Source: Clostridiales bacterium UBA4039 (lineage in GTDB: Bacteria > Bacillota > Clostridia > Lachnospirales > Vallitaleaceae). From it: a DNA stretch of 64,000 nt. Under the pieces are notes generated by a model. That model had not been told where the DNA came from. It was given only the letters and a program-made list of their open reading frames with translations, and did no database searches. A program made the position numbers and the translations under genes. The stretch is from assembly GCA_002382805.1 (NCBI GenBank), contig DGAD01000004.1, forward strand, positions 1 to 64,000. The letters run 5' to 3'. Shown one piece after another: positions 45,378-54,711 of the stretch; position 1 is the first letter of the stretch; every line of letters starts with the position of its first letter.

Positions 45378-47657
45378 TTATACAATATCCACATTCAACT
45401 TCCATATGTCTTCGTTATACTCTGCAATGGTTCGATCCGATGAGAAAAATCCGGCTTTTGCAATATTGACAAGGCACTTTTTCGTCCAGCGCTCTTGATC
45501 TTCATAGTCCTTAAACATTTGATCTTTTTGTGCAATATATGCTTCAAAATCAAGCAATGTCATAAAATAATCCTTGTTCAAAATCTCATGATACAAGCGT
45601 GTCAAACTTTTTTTATCGCCATACTTAAATACGCTATCTGACTGAATGAAATCAAGCGCTTCCCGAATCACCCGACTACTGTCATATAGCGCTTTTGCGT
45701 TATACGTTCCCTGTCGATAGTGGGCAATGACTTGGTCAGACTTTTCTCCAAAGATATAAATATTGTCATCACCGACTAATTCATGAATTTCTACGTTGGC
45801 ACCATCCGATGTCCCCAGTGTCAAGGCTCCATTTAGCATGAATTTCATATTACCTGTTCCCGAAGCTTCTTTTGATGCTAAGGAAATCTGCTCGGATACA
45901 TCACATGCAGGAATCAGCTTCTCTGCTTTACTTACATTATAGTTTTCAATCATGACAACCTGCATATGTTGATTGACCTGTGGATCTTTGGCGATGATTT
46001 CTTGAAGAACCAGCAGAAGATGAATAATATCTTGTGCAATTGTATATGCCGGAGCAGCCTTAGCTCCAAAGATAAATGTTAGTGGCGTCGTCGGATAGAT
46101 TCCTCGTTTGATTTCTAGGTATTTGTGAATAATATAAAGCGCATTCATCTGTTGGCGCTTATACTCGTGCAGCCTTTTAATTTGAATATCAAAAATCGAA
46201 TCTGGATTTATGGATATATTTTCATATGTTTTCATGTAGGTTACAAGATTTTCTTTATTGTTACGCTTAATCTTTTGTAGTGTTTCTAGCGCTTTGGAGT
46301 CATCCGCAAATGCCAATAGTTTTTCAAGTTCCGTTGCTTCTTGTAAAAATCCATCCCCAATATATGCTTTTAAAAAGGAAGTAAGCTCCGGGTTACAACC
46401 TAACAACCATCGTCTAAAAGTAATCCCATTCGTTTTGTTGTTAAACTTGTCAGGATAAAGCTTATAAAATTGTTGTAGCTCTGTCTGCTTTAAGATGTCT
46501 GTATGGATAGCTGCAACCCCATTCACTGAAAATCCATAATGAATCGCCATGTGTGCCATATGTACACGTCCATCTCGATCAATAATCTGCACATTCGATG
46601 CCGTATGTTGCTCTTGAATCCGTGTATTTAATGCTTTAATAATAGGCACAAGCTGTGGCACTACCTGTTCTATATACTCAAGAGGCCATTTTTCAAGTGC
46701 TTCTGCTAAAATAGTATGGTTGGTATATGCACAAGTTTTTGTCACAATCTCGATAGCCTGCTCCATGTCAATCCCTTCCTTAATGAGCAAACGAATAAGT
46801 TCTGGAATGACCATCGTTGGGTGTGTATCATTGATTTGGATTATTGCATGTTCATGCAAATGTAAAAGATCGTGGTGGTTTGCCTTCATCTCATCTAGTA
46901 TTAGTTGTGCGCCGTTACTAACCATAAAGTATTGTTGATATATTCGCAACAAATGCCCATCTTTATCCGAATCATCTGGATACAAAAATAATGTCAAGTT
47001 CTTATCGATTTGTGTTTTATCAAATGTTATGCCTTCACTTACAATTGAAGGATCAACCGACTTTAAATCAAAAAGCCGTAATTTATTTTTGTTGCCTTTA
47101 TATCCAATAACATCAATTTCATATAATATAGATTCCACCTCTTGGTCTTTAAATGAAACTGTATATGATTTTTCTGTTTTGGTAAGCCAGCTATTTGGGT
47201 TTATCCACGCATTTTTTTCTGGATATTGCTTAAGGTTTTTAAAGGTTTGTTTAAACAAACCATAGTGATAATTTAGCCCGATACCATCTCCTGGAAGATT
47301 TAATGTTGCTATTGAGTCTAAAAAACATGCTGCCAATCGACCGAGACCACCATTTCCAAGGGATGGCTCGGGTTCAATCTCTTCAAGTTCTGCTAAAGAT
47401 CTGCCTTTTTTATCCAGTAGCACTTGGAGTTCATCATAGATTCCCAGATTGATAAGATTATTTGACAGAAGCTTTCCAATTAAAAATTCTGAAGAAATAT
47501 AATACACTTTTTTCTTTCCTCGAATCGTCGGCTTTTCATCTGTATATTCTTTGGTAAGAAAGAGTACCGCTTCATACAACTGTTCGTTTGAGCACGTTTC
47601 GATTGATTCTGACGTTCCATATAACCTTTGAATTATTAATGATAACTGTTTTTCCAT
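45378..47657 (-). CDS. glgP: Glycogen/maltodextrin phosphorylase
   Basis: A 759-residue GT35 phosphorylase releasing glucose 1-phosphate from alpha-1,4-glucans. The motifs include [35 protein letters not shown] and the PLP-lysine region [20 protein letters not shown]. It is somewhat shorter than the ~800-840 residues of E. coli GlgP/MalP. AGGAGG precedes the ATG. It has its own promoter and no terminator before the maltodextrin operon, so some read-through is possible. Confidence 0.95.
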   Translation of the reverse strand: MEKQLSLIIQRLYGTSESIETCSNEQLYEAVLFLTKEYTDEKPTIRGKKKVYYISSEFLIGKLLSNNLINLGIYDELQVLLDKKGRSLAELEEIEPEPSLGNGGLGRLAACFLDSIATLNLPGDGIGLNYHYGLFKQTFKNLKQYPEKNAWINPNSWLTKTEKSYTVSFKDQEVESILYEIDVIGYKGNKNKLRLFDLKSVDPSIVSEGITFDKTQIDKNLTLFLYPDDSDKDGHLLRIYQQYFMVSNGAQLILDEMKANHHDLLHLHEHAIIQINDTHPTMVIPELIRLLIKEGIDMEQAIEIVTKTCAYTNHTILAEALEKWPLEYIEQVVPQLVPIIKALNTRIQEQHTASNVQIIDRDGRVHMAHMAIHYGFSVNGVAAIHTDILKQTELQQFYKLYPDKFNNKTNGITFRRWLLGCNPELTSFLKAYIGDGFLQEATELEKLLAFADDSKALETLQKIKRNNKENLVTYMKTYENISINPDSIFDIQIKRLHEYKRQQMNALYIIHKYLEIKRGIYPTTPLTFIFGAKAAPAYTIAQDIIHLLLVLQEIIAKDPQVNQHMQVVMIENYNVSKAEKLIPACDVSEQISLASKEASGTGNMKFMLNGALTLGTSDGANVEIHELVGDDNIYIFGEKSDQVIAHYRQGTYNAKALYDSSRVIREALDFIQSDSVFKYGDKKSLTRLYHEILNKDYFMTLLDFEAYIAQKDQMFKDYEDQERWTKKCLVNIAKAGFFSSDRTIAEYNEDIWKLNVDIV

Positions 47658-47763
47658 GGTTCTATATTCCTCCTAGATATTCACGCTTGTTTTTTACGTC
47701 TTTTAAAAAACTATGGTTTAAATATTAAACTGCTTCGCTTTAATACCTAACCGATTATTACTT

Positions 47764-47792
47764 ATCATATCTTAGGAAACCGTTTTCTGCAA
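47764..47792 (-). promoter_or_regulatory. glgP promoter
   Basis: Minus-strand TTGCAG (47792-47787), a 17-base spacer and TATGAT (47769-47764). A LacI/CcpA-type palindrome fills most of the spacer. Confidence 0.7.
47775..47788. promoter_or_regulatory. Candidate cre/LacI-type operator in the glgP promoter
   Basis: Minus-strand AGAAAACGGTTTCC matches 12 of 14 positions of the catabolite-response element TGWNANCGNTNWCA. It lies between the -35 and -10 boxes, where binding would block the polymerase. CcpA or the maltodextrin LacI protein could be the binder. Confidence 0.55.
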
Positions 47793-47912
47793 GTAAAAAA
47801 AATTTTTCCCTGATTTATGGAACTTTCGTTCCTTTGTTGACGTCAAAGATATCGAAGGCAACACAACAACACAAAATATCATTTAATTATTATATGAAAA
47901 GGAGTTTTTATT

Positions 47913-49244
47913 ATGAAAAATACAAAAAAAAGATTATCCACTATGTTATCAATTGCTTTAGGTATTTCACTTTTCACCCCAACTTTTGCTATGGCAGCCA
48001 CAGATCCCATTAAAGCTGTTCCCATTAGCATAGCAATCGACGAAGCCACTGATACCATCGCTTCTCAATCAGATTTTATTGGTGCCAATGCAACGATTGT
48101 TGACATACTTGACAATCAAATTGTTGTGACTATCCAACACAATGATGACGAAAATGTTCAAACTTATGTTTTAAATATTTCCGATGAAACTTATTTTGTC
48201 AATAACGAAACTGGAGCCGCTTCAAGTATTAATGACCTAAAAAAAGATGATAGTATCTATGTCTATCATTCAACAGCTACCACAAGAAGCTTACCTGCTC
48301 AAACAGCTGCATTTGTTATCTTGACCAATGTTAAAGAAAATGAAAGTATCGCTACTCTTATTGACGTTGTTCGTATTACTGAAAAAGACGATGCCATCAG
48401 CGCTTTAAATAAAAAAGGTGACTATATCATTCACTTTAATCAAGATACAAATGTGATGCCATACTTAACAAAAAATATATTACACTACTCAGATATTAAA
48501 GAAGGCGACCGAATTCTTGCTTGGTTTGACGTTGCAGCCCTAAGTTATCCAGCTCAAGCCGCCGCAGAAAAAGCTGTTGTTCTTCCAGTGGCTACAGCTC
48601 AAGACGAAGTCAGTGAACCTCGTATTGAAAACTTGACTTTTGCAGAACTTATTCGTGCCGTTGTCATCCAAATCGAAGGTGAACAACCTATGATCATGGA
48701 TACACACTATGCTATGCCATATATGGCTAAGGCAAATGAATTAGGTTTAATTACACAAGCACAATATGAAAACCAAGAGCTTTGGAATCAAGCAGTTACT
48801 ACCAATGAAATAAGTGCCGTGTTGTCTCTAGCTAACGAAAAAGAGTTCGCTATAGATTCTGATCAAATCAATGCATTGCTTATTCATCAACTTGTTGTCA
48901 ACGGCAATATATTATCCGATGTACAAACCGTCGTCCAAAACGGTGTTGTCATGGTTCCTGTACGCGCAGTTGCAGAAGCTTTAGACTTTGAGTTAACTTG
49001 GGATGCACAGACAAGTTCTGCTACAATCTTCAATAGTGAAATCACCTCCACAGTTCAACTTGGGTACAATCACTACTTTACAAAAAGCATCTCCACATCA
49101 AGTATCCTTGATACAAAAGAACTTGGCGTTGCCCCAAGATTGGTTCATGGCACAACTTATGTCCCAGCAAATTATTTCAACCTACTCCTTGGCAGTTCAG
49201 AAGCTGTGAGCGTCAATGACCATGTATTAACCGTTGCAAAATAA
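47913..49244 (+). CDS. Secreted copper-amine-oxidase-like stalk-domain protein
   Basis: A 443-residue exported protein with signal peptide (about 1-28, ending AMAA). A middle region of beta-strands (about 55-200) resembles repeats of the YVLNISDETYFVNNETG kind. The C-terminal stalk domain (about 340-440) has VVMVPVRAVAEALDFELTWD and a second half ending VPANYFNLLLG. Such domains are common on clostridial surface proteins with unknown roles. AAAAGGAG site; single gene with a terminator. No anchor motif was seen. Confidence 0.75.
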   Translation: MKNTKKRLSTMLSIALGISLFTPTFAMAATDPIKAVPISIAIDEATDTIASQSDFIGANATIVDILDNQIVVTIQHNDDENVQTYVLNISDETYFVNNETGAASSINDLKKDDSIYVYHSTATTRSLPAQTAAFVILTNVKENESIATLIDVVRITEKDDAISALNKKGDYIIHFNQDTNVMPYLTKNILHYSDIKEGDRILAWFDVAALSYPAQAAAEKAVVLPVATAQDEVSEPRIENLTFAELIRAVVIQIEGEQPMIMDTHYAMPYMAKANELGLITQAQYENQELWNQAVTTNEISAVLSLANEKEFAIDSDQINALLIHQLVVNGNILSDVQTVVQNGVVMVPVRAVAEALDFELTWDAQTSSATIFNSEITSTVQLGYNHYFTKSISTSSILDTKELGVAPRLVHGTTYVPANYFNLLLGSSEAVSVNDHVLTVAK

Positions 49245-49255
49245 GGTATTCAAAT

Positions 49256-49289
49256 AAAAAAGCCAGTAGTCATACCTACTGGCTTTTTT
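49256..49289. terminator. Bidirectional terminator
   Basis: AAAAAAGCCAGTAG pairs with CTACTGGCTTTTTT around a six-base loop, just after the stalk-protein gene. Both strands end in T-runs. Confidence 0.9.
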
Positions 49290-49392
49290 ATATCTCCCTA
49301 TTCCACCCTTCATCTCCATTATAAATCATCTGCTTACTCATGCCTCCATCAACAATAAAATTTTGACCGATGCGTTCTACCAAATGTCGCAC
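49288..49392 (-). pseudogene. 3' remnant of a short-chain dehydrogenase/reductase gene
   Basis: In one minus-strand frame 34 codons read as the C-terminus of an SDR enzyme, including the diagnostic GQNFIVDGGM followed by SKQMIY, and end at a TAA (49290-49288). An in-frame stop lies directly upstream of codon one, and no Rossmann-fold or YxxxK portion is present. The rest of the gene has been lost. The stop codon now overlaps the T-run of the adjacent terminator. Too short for ordinary gene finders. Confidence 0.75.
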
Positions 49393-49456
49393 CTACCTTT
49401 TTTAAGTCCATTATAGCATATCTATTGGTGACAATGCTCTATGAATATTGAGGTGA

Positions 49457-50386
49457 TTAGACTTGAATTTTATATAGACCCGCTATGTATTTTTCTGCAG
49501 ATGCTAGCAATAGTGTAATGCTTTCTAAGCCATTGGACGCAAGAAATACCAAGGTGTTACTCGCGTTTAACCCAGGCGCTTTTTCGTCTATTGCAACCAT
49601 ATCAATTCTTTTGTTCACGCCATCCACTTTAAACATTTGGTTATCGATTCGAACATAACCTTTAAATCGATAGAATCCGACACATATTTCCTCTAAAAAT
49701 TTTTGTAGTTGTTCACGTGTTGGTGATTTCACAAAAGATATAATCAACTGCTTGGGACGATTGTCTTGGGTGTTAATAGTCTCATCTTCTTCTATCGGAT
49801 AATAAAGATTTTTCACAGGATTAATAGGACACCTTCCATGGTCTGCAACCTCAATTATACAGTGCGGGTTCATGGCAACAAGGGCTTTTTTTATATCCAT
49901 GATTTTCTTATCACTAATAAGATCCGCTTTATTAATGATAATATAATGGCTATGTTTTATCTGGCGTTCTACATTCGCCAGTTTTTCTAGTTCCTCAAAA
50001 AAATACAGACCATCCACAAGACATATGGAGCCCTTATATACATACGATGCATCCTGTACTTTTTTTTCTAGAATTTTTAGAACACTTTCCATGTTTGAAG
50101 GGTCGGATAACCCGGAGCTTTCAATATAAATATCATCCAAATCCATTTGTACTAGTTGTATTAACCCTTCTATAAATCGGTCCTTAAGACACGCACAAAA
50201 AATCGATCCATTGGTCAATTCCAACACATCAATTCCATGGCTCTCCATAGCGATTGTATCCATACTTACCTTGCCAAACTCATTGATCAAAACTCCCGTT
50301 TTTCTAGTGCAATTCGCTAATTGTCTGTTTAAAAACGTTGTTTTTCCAGCCCCCAAAAATCCTGTGATTAAATATATATTGGTCAT
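49457..50386 (-). CDS. CobW/YjiA-family P-loop GTPase
   Basis: A 309-residue G3E GTPase with Walker A GFLGAGKTTFLN (about 9-20), switch region ESSGLSDPSN and base-specificity INKAD. The family metal motif CxCC appears as C64-A-C66-L (IFCACLKD), so one cysteine is missing. A C-terminal CobW domain contains GFYRFKGYVRI. The ATG at 50386 has GGAGTG upstream and lies four bases after the corrinoid-activator stop. Related GTPases deliver metals or cofactors; here a role in cobalamin loading or reactivation is inferred from position. Confidence 0.85.
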   Translation of the reverse strand: MTNIYLITGFLGAGKTTFLNRQLANCTRKTGVLINEFGKVSMDTIAMESHGIDVLELTNGSIFCACLKDRFIEGLIQLVQMDLDDIYIESSGLSDPSNMESVLKILEKKVQDASYVYKGSICLVDGLYFFEELEKLANVERQIKHSHYIIINKADLISDKKIMDIKKALVAMNPHCIIEVADHGRCPINPVKNLYYPIEEDETINTQDNRPKQLIISFVKSPTREQLQKFLEEICVGFYRFKGYVRIDNQMFKVDGVNKRIDMVAIDEKAPGLNASNTLVFLASNGLESITLLLASAEKYIAGLYKIQV

Positions 50387-50390
50387 GAAT

Positions 50391-52556
50391 TCACTCCATT
50401 TCAAAAATCATGCGTTCCATATATGCCGTATTAAACCTATAATTACTCGATAGTTCTAAGTACTGACATACCTTAGCAATTTCAACAATTTTTTCTTTCC
50501 CCCGACGTTCTAAAAGACAACGTATCGCTCCGCCTAAAGATGCATTTCCAATCACGTTTACCTTAGACTCTAAAGCTTTTGGAATCAGGCCTATCGTAAT
50601 TGCATGTTTAATATTTAGATGACTGCCAAATCCTCCGGCGATGTATACCGTATCAATATCCTCCACCTGGATTCCGGCTTCATCTATGAGCACGTCAACA
50701 CCTGCACATATGGCGCTTTTAGCCAGTTGAAGCTGTCTTATATCTTCTGGATAAAATCCGATATGTTCAAAAATCATCTCCGGTGATTCCATATATCCCA
50801 TCGCATTCACTTTTTTATCTTCAAGTAATAACGCAACCCCATCGACTAAGGCTGACCCATTAATTCCAATGGCTTTTTCTCCACCTAAGGTCACAATCCC
50901 ATAGCCTTCTTCTTGTCTATGGATCTCACAAATTGCTCCATCCAAAGATCCCATACCACACTTGATATTTGCACCTTCAAAAGCCGGTCCGGCAGCCGTC
51001 GCTGCTGAAACCAATCCGTTTTCTGTTTTGATCGCCATTTCACCATTGGTCCCTATATCAATAAAAAGATTATTGCCTGGTGTCTGATCAAATTGCATCA
51101 TATACATCCCAGAGACAACATCGCCTCCCACATAGGCCGATACCCATGGAATGACAACAATATCAAACATATAAGGTATATCCCATACATCCTGAGATGA
51201 GCAGACAATCGGTGGCGGACAAACGGTTTCAAAAGGCGCTATCGCCAATTTTTCCGGTACGATATCAAGAAGCAGATATATCATTGTCGTATTACCGGAG
51301 ATAACCATTTCTTCAATCTCAACCAGGGTCTTTGCACCTCGCTGTTGTGCATGGTCTTCCAATAATACTTTTGTTAACGCCCATAACTTATTACGAATGC
51401 TCGTACCTAGATCATGTTCCTTATGTTCATTAACATAATGAATACGGCTAATCACATCTGCTCCATAGGCTTTTTGTGGATTGAGTACCTTTTTAGTTGC
51501 GATAGTCTCTTTTGAAACTAAGTCAATAAGACTGACCACTATTGTTGTTGTCCCAATGTCTATTGCCACGCCAAAGTGGGGTGTTCTCTCATCTTTTGAA
51601 TATTTAGGTTCTGTGATTTTATAAGGTGTATACTCTGCTTCAATATGTGTTTTTTGGGGAGTATTCATCTCTTCCATTACCCCTATTTCATTGGACAACA
51701 TTACTAAGTCCCTGTCCAATTCATGATAGCATGCCAATATAAACCCTTCTTCAACCAGATGTTCTCCTAAAAATGCCCGCTCTACATCTTCTATACAAAA
51801 TCCATGTTCTTCTACTTGTATTTTACATTTACCGCAAACCTTTTTCCCACCACAAGGTGCATCAACAAAACGATGATTTTGCCTTAAGACGTCTAAAATA
51901 TTTTCTCCTTTTTTGCCTTGTATGATTTGTAACACTTGTAAGGAATCTGGATTTTTAATTGTTATTGTATGTTTTTTGTTACTACATGGGGTCTGGCAGT
52001 GGCTACAATCATGGTCAATGCCAAACGCACACTCGTAGTCCACAAGCTCATAATAGTAAACCGTTGACTTTGTCGGATTAAGCATGCATCCTTGTGTAAT
52101 CGACATCTGTAAATCACAGCTTTTTTGCAACCTTTCAAAAATATAGCGTTGCTCTTGCATCGGTACGTTTAATTGTCCCGGTTCATAGCGCATACTCAAA
52201 TGTTTTCCTTTTGGAACCATCGTTTTAACGGTCTCATACAATTGATTACTGGCTTCATACAGCATCATATCAAACAAGCTATTAAGTAGCATCCCCTCCA
52301 AGTACATGTAATGGTCAAAGGCTTCTCTTATCCATCGGTCACAATCTGGTCCCAACGTTACTAAGCATTCTATGCGGTTTTGTTCCTTATATACCTCCAC
52401 ATACCCTTTGGGTGTGATTTTATCTAGATATTGTTCAACAAGTTCATCAAACAATTGACTATATGAAGCATATGATGGATTATCTTTATAACACTCCACC
52501 ATTGTTAAGACTGCCTCTTTATCAAACCTTCTCTTTAATTTAATGTATTCACCCAT
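50391..52556 (-). CDS. Corrinoid-reactivating ASKHA protein (RACo-like) with N-terminal MetH-activation-like domain
   Basis: A 721-residue fusion. The N-terminal part (about 15-170) resembles the B12-dependent methionine synthase activation domain (SMRYEPGQLNVPMQEQ, then ITQGCMLNPTKS). Next come four cysteines (176, 184, 187, 191) that could bind a metal cluster, a plant-type 2Fe-2S domain (C235, C241, C244, C276), and a C-terminal ASKHA/DUF4445 domain (about 330-715, AIDIGTTTIVVSLIDL and NLFIDIGTNGE). RACo proteins use ATP to reduce inactive Co(II) corrinoid proteins. The ATG at 52556 has GGAG nine bases upstream. It follows the UroD-thioredoxin gene by 34 bases. Confidence 0.9.
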   Translation of the reverse strand: MGEYIKLKRRFDKEAVLTMVECYKDNPSYASYSQLFDELVEQYLDKITPKGYVEVYKEQNRIECLVTLGPDCDRWIREAFDHYMYLEGMLLNSLFDMMLYEASNQLYETVKTMVPKGKHLSMRYEPGQLNVPMQEQRYIFERLQKSCDLQMSITQGCMLNPTKSTVYYYELVDYECAFGIDHDCSHCQTPCSNKKHTITIKNPDSLQVLQIIQGKKGENILDVLRQNHRFVDAPCGGKKVCGKCKIQVEEHGFCIEDVERAFLGEHLVEEGFILACYHELDRDLVMLSNEIGVMEEMNTPQKTHIEAEYTPYKITEPKYSKDERTPHFGVAIDIGTTTIVVSLIDLVSKETIATKKVLNPQKAYGADVISRIHYVNEHKEHDLGTSIRNKLWALTKVLLEDHAQQRGAKTLVEIEEMVISGNTTMIYLLLDIVPEKLAIAPFETVCPPPIVCSSQDVWDIPYMFDIVVIPWVSAYVGGDVVSGMYMMQFDQTPGNNLFIDIGTNGEMAIKTENGLVSAATAAGPAFEGANIKCGMGSLDGAICEIHRQEEGYGIVTLGGEKAIGINGSALVDGVALLLEDKKVNAMGYMESPEMIFEHIGFYPEDIRQLQLAKSAICAGVDVLIDEAGIQVEDIDTVYIAGGFGSHLNIKHAITIGLIPKALESKVNVIGNASLGGAIRCLLERRGKEKIVEIAKVCQYLELSSNYRFNTAYMERMIFEME

Positions 52557-52590
52557 GTGCGTTTTCTCCATACCAATATTTTTACTACTT

Positions 52591-53949
52591 TTATTGTTTT
52601 AAATGTTTATCAATCTCGTCAAACAGCTCTTCCCTACTTGGAATGATGGAAGACCACTTTAGCTCTCCGTTAATATATACACAGGGTAGATTTTTAACCC
52701 CCATTTTTACGCAGCGAGCTATATTCTCTTTTTTGGTGAATTTGTATTCGATAAGATCGATTTGTTCTTTGTATGCTTCACCTGCAACATTCATAGCATC
52801 CATCATATATGTACACGCCGCACACGTTGCTGAATCAAGGGTAAATACTTCAACAAGTGGTTTTTCAAGGTGTTGATAATCCGGAAGTTCTACCTCTATG
52901 TCTTCCTTTGGTGCTTCATAATTTTTAACCATCTCACGCACTGAGTCCGTCTCGCGAACTGCCTGGGCTATTCCAATAGTATTTTCTGCCGGAACAGCAT
53001 ACGGCATATCACACCCCGGAGCAATGATGAGATTATCGCTACCTAGTTCGTCCAACATATTCACCACATATTTCATATTTTCTTGCTGGGTTCCATGGAG
53101 CATCAATGTGGTTAATGGAATATTGCCTCCAATCGCAACATTATACTGATCTGTGATGGCTTTTGCCGCTTTCATCTCTACATTTTCATCCACTGAAATG
53201 GAATCCGGTCCTGTTTGACACATCACCTCAATCTGGCGCGTTGCATTGCCACAAACAAAAAAGGAAGATGCTTTGCCCTTTGCGCGTATGTAATCATATA
53301 TCGTCTTAAATGCCTCATGACACATACTGCTAAAGTGTTCAGGTGATATCTGAGAGACCAATGGATCAACGACTGCGATAATATCCATTCCTGCGTCTAT
53401 ATACATGTCACACATCTTAAGCGCTGTCGTTGTTGTGTATTCCATAAGCTTTTTCACATAGGCTTCATCCAAAACCATGTCCATAAAAAGGTTGTTCCCT
53501 CTAAGATGTGATGCCAAGGTAAACGGCCCGCAAATCAATCCATATAACGCCGTATCTTCTCCATAGGTCCTATACATCTTCTGCATTACATCCAAAATCA
53601 TTGGAAGTCGTCCTTTGTCCGGTTCCGGTTGTTTACAGTCACAAAGCATCTGTGTCGTATCTTCCAACGGATGTGTCTTTACTGACGGTGGCGCTTCATC
53701 TGCCCAAACCAATTCACACCCCAAAATCTCTGCTTCCACTTGCAAATCAAAAACAACCGGCATCCCATCAGGTGCATATAACTCTTTTACCTTTTTTAAC
53801 GCTTCAAAAAGCAGCTCACCATCGGTGAGTACTTGGGTCGCATTTTTTCCGATGAGTGCTCCGGCATGAACGCCTGCAAAGGGTACCCACGGCGCTCTAT
53901 CTGTTGTTTTATGATTTAATGTATTAAGAATACGTTCTTTTCCTGTCAT
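52591..53949 (-). CDS. UroD-family corrinoid methyltransferase fused to a thioredoxin-like domain
   Basis: A 452-residue protein. Residues about 1-345 form a uroporphyrinogen-decarboxylase-like barrel of the MtaA/MtbA/CmuA group. Residues 363-452 form a thioredoxin/glutaredoxin-like domain with a CAAC redox motif (376-379) and cis-proline NLPCVYING. The zinc motif HxC expected in methyltransferases reads FFVCGN here, so the histidine is replaced. This makes its catalytic role uncertain; a methyl transfer or redox-linked activation step is possible. It lies 31 bases after the second corrinoid-protein gene. Confidence 0.85.
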   Translation of the reverse strand: MTGKERILNTLNHKTTDRAPWVPFAGVHAGALIGKNATQVLTDGELLFEALKKVKELYAPDGMPVVFDLQVEAEILGCELVWADEAPPSVKTHPLEDTTQMLCDCKQPEPDKGRLPMILDVMQKMYRTYGEDTALYGLICGPFTLASHLRGNNLFMDMVLDEAYVKKLMEYTTTTALKMCDMYIDAGMDIIAVVDPLVSQISPEHFSSMCHEAFKTIYDYIRAKGKASSFFVCGNATRQIEVMCQTGPDSISVDENVEMKAAKAITDQYNVAIGGNIPLTTLMLHGTQQENMKYVVNMLDELGSDNLIIAPGCDMPYAVPAENTIGIAQAVRETDSVREMVKNYEAPKEDIEVELPDYQHLEKPLVEVFTLDSATCAACTYMMDAMNVAGEAYKEQIDLIEYKFTKKENIARCVKMGVKNLPCVYINGELKWSSIIPSREELFDEIDKHLKQ

Positions 53950-53980
53950 GATAAGGCTCCTTTTCTACTGCACAATGTGC

Positions 53981-54619
53981 TTAAGCTGTTAATAACATCT
54001 TCGCTTCTTCTGCAGCCGTTGCCGCATCTGCTGTATATTTATCCGCTCCGATTTCCAGTGCGTATTCATCTGTGACCGGTGCACCTCCGACCATAACCTT
54101 AACCTTATCTCGAATCCCTCTTTCATTGAGGGCCTCTAGTACGGTTTTCATATACGTCATGGTTGTTGTCAATAGGGCTGACATACACACAATATCTGCC
54201 TCATGTTCTTCAATTGCCTCGACATATTTTTCCGCTGATACGTCAACACCTAAATCAATAACTTCAAGCCCAGCTCCTGTTAACATCATGGCTACAAGGT
54301 TTTTACCGATATCATGCAAGTCCCCTTTTACCGTTCCTATAACAACCTTTCCAATGGACTGAACACCTTCGGATGCCAAGAGTGGTTTAATAACATCTAA
54401 TCCACCGTTCATTGCCCTTGCTGCTATCAACACTTCAGGGACAAAGACTTCATTGCGTTTGAATTTTCCTCCGATAACACTCATCCCTGATAAAAGTGCT
54501 TCTAGAATTTCAGAGGCAGGTGCACCGCTATGCACTGCTTCTTGACATAATCGTACCACTTCCGGCATATTTCCTTTTTGCAACAACGCACTGATTTGCT
54601 CATAATTTTGACTCATCAT
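53981..54619 (-). CDS. Corrinoid protein, MtaC/MtbC-like (second of pair)
   Basis: A 212-residue methyl-carrier protein. A helical cap (about 1-85) precedes the B12-binding Rossmann domain with GTVKGDLHDIGKN, cobalt ligand H102, MMLTGAGLEVIDLGVDV, and VKVMVGGAPVT. It receives methyl groups from a substrate methyltransferase and passes them on. The ATG at 54619 is followed by a second ATG with better spacing after GGAGG; either may be used. It lies 92 bases after its paralogue. Confidence 0.93.
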   Translation of the reverse strand: MMSQNYEQISALLQKGNMPEVVRLCQEAVHSGAPASEILEALLSGMSVIGGKFKRNEVFVPEVLIAARAMNGGLDVIKPLLASEGVQSIGKVVIGTVKGDLHDIGKNLVAMMLTGAGLEVIDLGVDVSAEKYVEAIEEHEADIVCMSALLTTTMTYMKTVLEALNERGIRDKVKVMVGGAPVTDEYALEIGADKYTADAATAAEEAKMLLTA

Positions 54620-54711
54620 ATTACCTCCTAATAATCATATTAGCTTCATTCTAATCTGTTTTTAGCCGCTATGATAGAAGTTCGTTATCACTTTTGGTAA
54701 TATTTTGAGGT

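Noticed and set aside
49293..50453. Possible cobalamin riboswitch near the corrinoid genes
   Set aside because: Gaps in the methyltransferase cluster are short and no B12-box-like sequence was seen.
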